Assembly (NCBI GenBank): GCA_027450005.1
Contig: DAIDKO010000121.1
Span: forward strand, 1-45,567
Reading direction: 5' to 3'
Source of the DNA: Rhodanobacter sp.
GTDB lineage: Bacteria; Pseudomonadota; Gammaproteobacteria; Xanthomonadales; Rhodanobacteraceae
DNA length: 45,567 nucleotides
The notes under the pieces: model-generated
The model's input: only the letters and a program-made list of their open reading frames with translations
The model's database searches: none
Told to the model about the DNA's origin: nothing
Part shown: in pieces, positions 45,087 through 45,567 of the stretch
Layout of the letters: each line of letters opens with the position of its first letter
How positions within the stretch are numbered: the stretch's first letter is position 1
Made by a program: the position numbers and the translations under genes

Positions 45087-45567
45087 TCACACGACGACCA
45101 GCGGCGCGCCGTGCGCGCGCCGGTAGCTCTGCAACACGTGCCCGTAGTGCAGTACGCGGGCGATGGTGTAGAGCGTGATGCGGGTGACGTCGAATACCGG
45201 CCGCAGGTGGCTGGGTCGCGCGTTCGGCGGGTAGCGCGAGGCGATCGGCACCGACAAGACGCCCATGCCCAGCTCGCGCGAGGCGGCGATGAGGATGGCC
45301 GCCTCGAACACGAAATCCTGTGCGGGCAGGTCGACCAGGTCGAGCGCGGCGCGCGGATACCAGCGCTGTCCGCTCTGCGTGTCCGCCACCGGTTGGCCGC
45401 AACCCCAGGAAATACCCCAATCCGCCACCGCGTTGGCGCGCCTGCGACCCTTCGGCTGCTGAGCCTTGTCCAGCAGGCGCGCACCGATCACCAGCTCGCC
45501 CGGATAGGCCGCGGCGGCGGCCAAGATGCGTGGAATGTCGGCGGCCAGGTGCTGGCCGTCGCCGTCC
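45087..45567 (-). CDS. family 2 glycosyltransferase, C-terminal part, truncated by the window edge
   Basis: About 160 codons are visible and the frame is open to the right edge. The first visible residues are DGDGQH, the GT2 nucleotide-sugar and metal-binding motif of polyprenyl-phosphate glycosyltransferases, followed by a TQSGQRWYP-like block (typical SG-R of the acceptor site) and FVFEAAIL. The end is amphipathic, without clear membrane helices. It may be a dolichol/undecaprenyl-phosphate glycosyltransferase of envelope polysaccharide synthesis. An ATG at 45524 lies after the catalytic motif and is not the start. Confidence 0.85.
   Translation of the reverse strand, partial: DGDGQHLAADIPRILAAAAAYPGELVIGARLLDKAQQPKGRRRANAVADWGISWGCGQPVADTQSGQRWYPRAALDLVDLPAQDFVFEAAILIAASRELGMGVLSVPIASRYPPNARPSHLRPVFDVTRITLYTIARVLHYGHVLQSYRRAHGAPLVVV

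Overview
The window reads as a chromosomal segment of a high-GC gammaproteobacterium of the order Xanthomonadales, most likely family Rhodanobacteraceae (Dyella, Rhodanobacter, Luteibacter or Frateuria type). This rests on separate glyQ/glyS subunits, the style of the house-keeping proteins, a 538-residue GH13 enzyme closely resembling Xanthomonas XgtA, and a TonB receptor next to a tryptophan-halogenase-like gene. The placement is an inference from memory of these families; no database search was possible. No CRISPR array, tRNA, insertion sequence or prophage was seen.

Layout. Positions 1-103 hold the 3' end of a 5S rRNA and the terminator of its rRNA operon. From 0.2 to 26 kb lie mostly core genes: a rhomboid protease; a PilB/GspE-type ATPase overlapping a class I glutamine amidotransferase; glyQ-glyS; an XRE regulator; a YbaY/YscW-like lipoprotein; a GDSL-esterase autotransporter; tex; a GYF/RDD membrane protein; mnmG; a 61-residue orphan protein; pepN; an aldose-1-epimerase overlapping a threonine/serine dehydratase; a sterol-desaturase-family membrane hydroxylase; an EamA exporter; tag; and an unusual pair made of a secreted protein and an outer-membrane barrel.

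From 26.3 kb to the right edge is an alpha-glucan (maltodextrin-type) utilisation locus: a LacI-family regulator, a PAS-PAS-GAF-PAS-GGDEF-EAL protein, then on the minus strand a TonB-dependent receptor, a tryptophan-halogenase-like flavoprotein, a secreted GH13 amylase, a secreted GH31 enzyme, a six-hairpin glycosidase and an SLC45-like MFS sugar transporter. A GH13_23 (XgtA-like) alpha-glucosidase is transcribed divergently from the receptor. The likely flow is outer-membrane uptake of oligosaccharide by the receptor, periplasmic trimming by the GH13, GH31 and six-hairpin enzymes, import by the MFS carrier, and cytoplasmic hydrolysis by the GH13_23 enzyme. The aldose-1-epimerase at 19.5 kb could support it but is not linked. 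A 15-bp element with a central ATACGTAT occurs twice, as exact inverted copies, in the receptor/GH13_23 divergent region and is the best candidate operator for the LacI regulator. The window ends inside a family 2 glycosyltransferase gene.

Points most worth a second look: the inverted operator pair; a strong terminator placed between the receptor and the halogenase gene; a 27-codon ORF that overlaps the six-hairpin glycosidase start and may hold the missing basic end of its signal peptide; and a 600-bp ORF-free stretch (15857-16455) with three strong hairpins, two of them intrinsic terminators facing each other, which may encode small RNAs.
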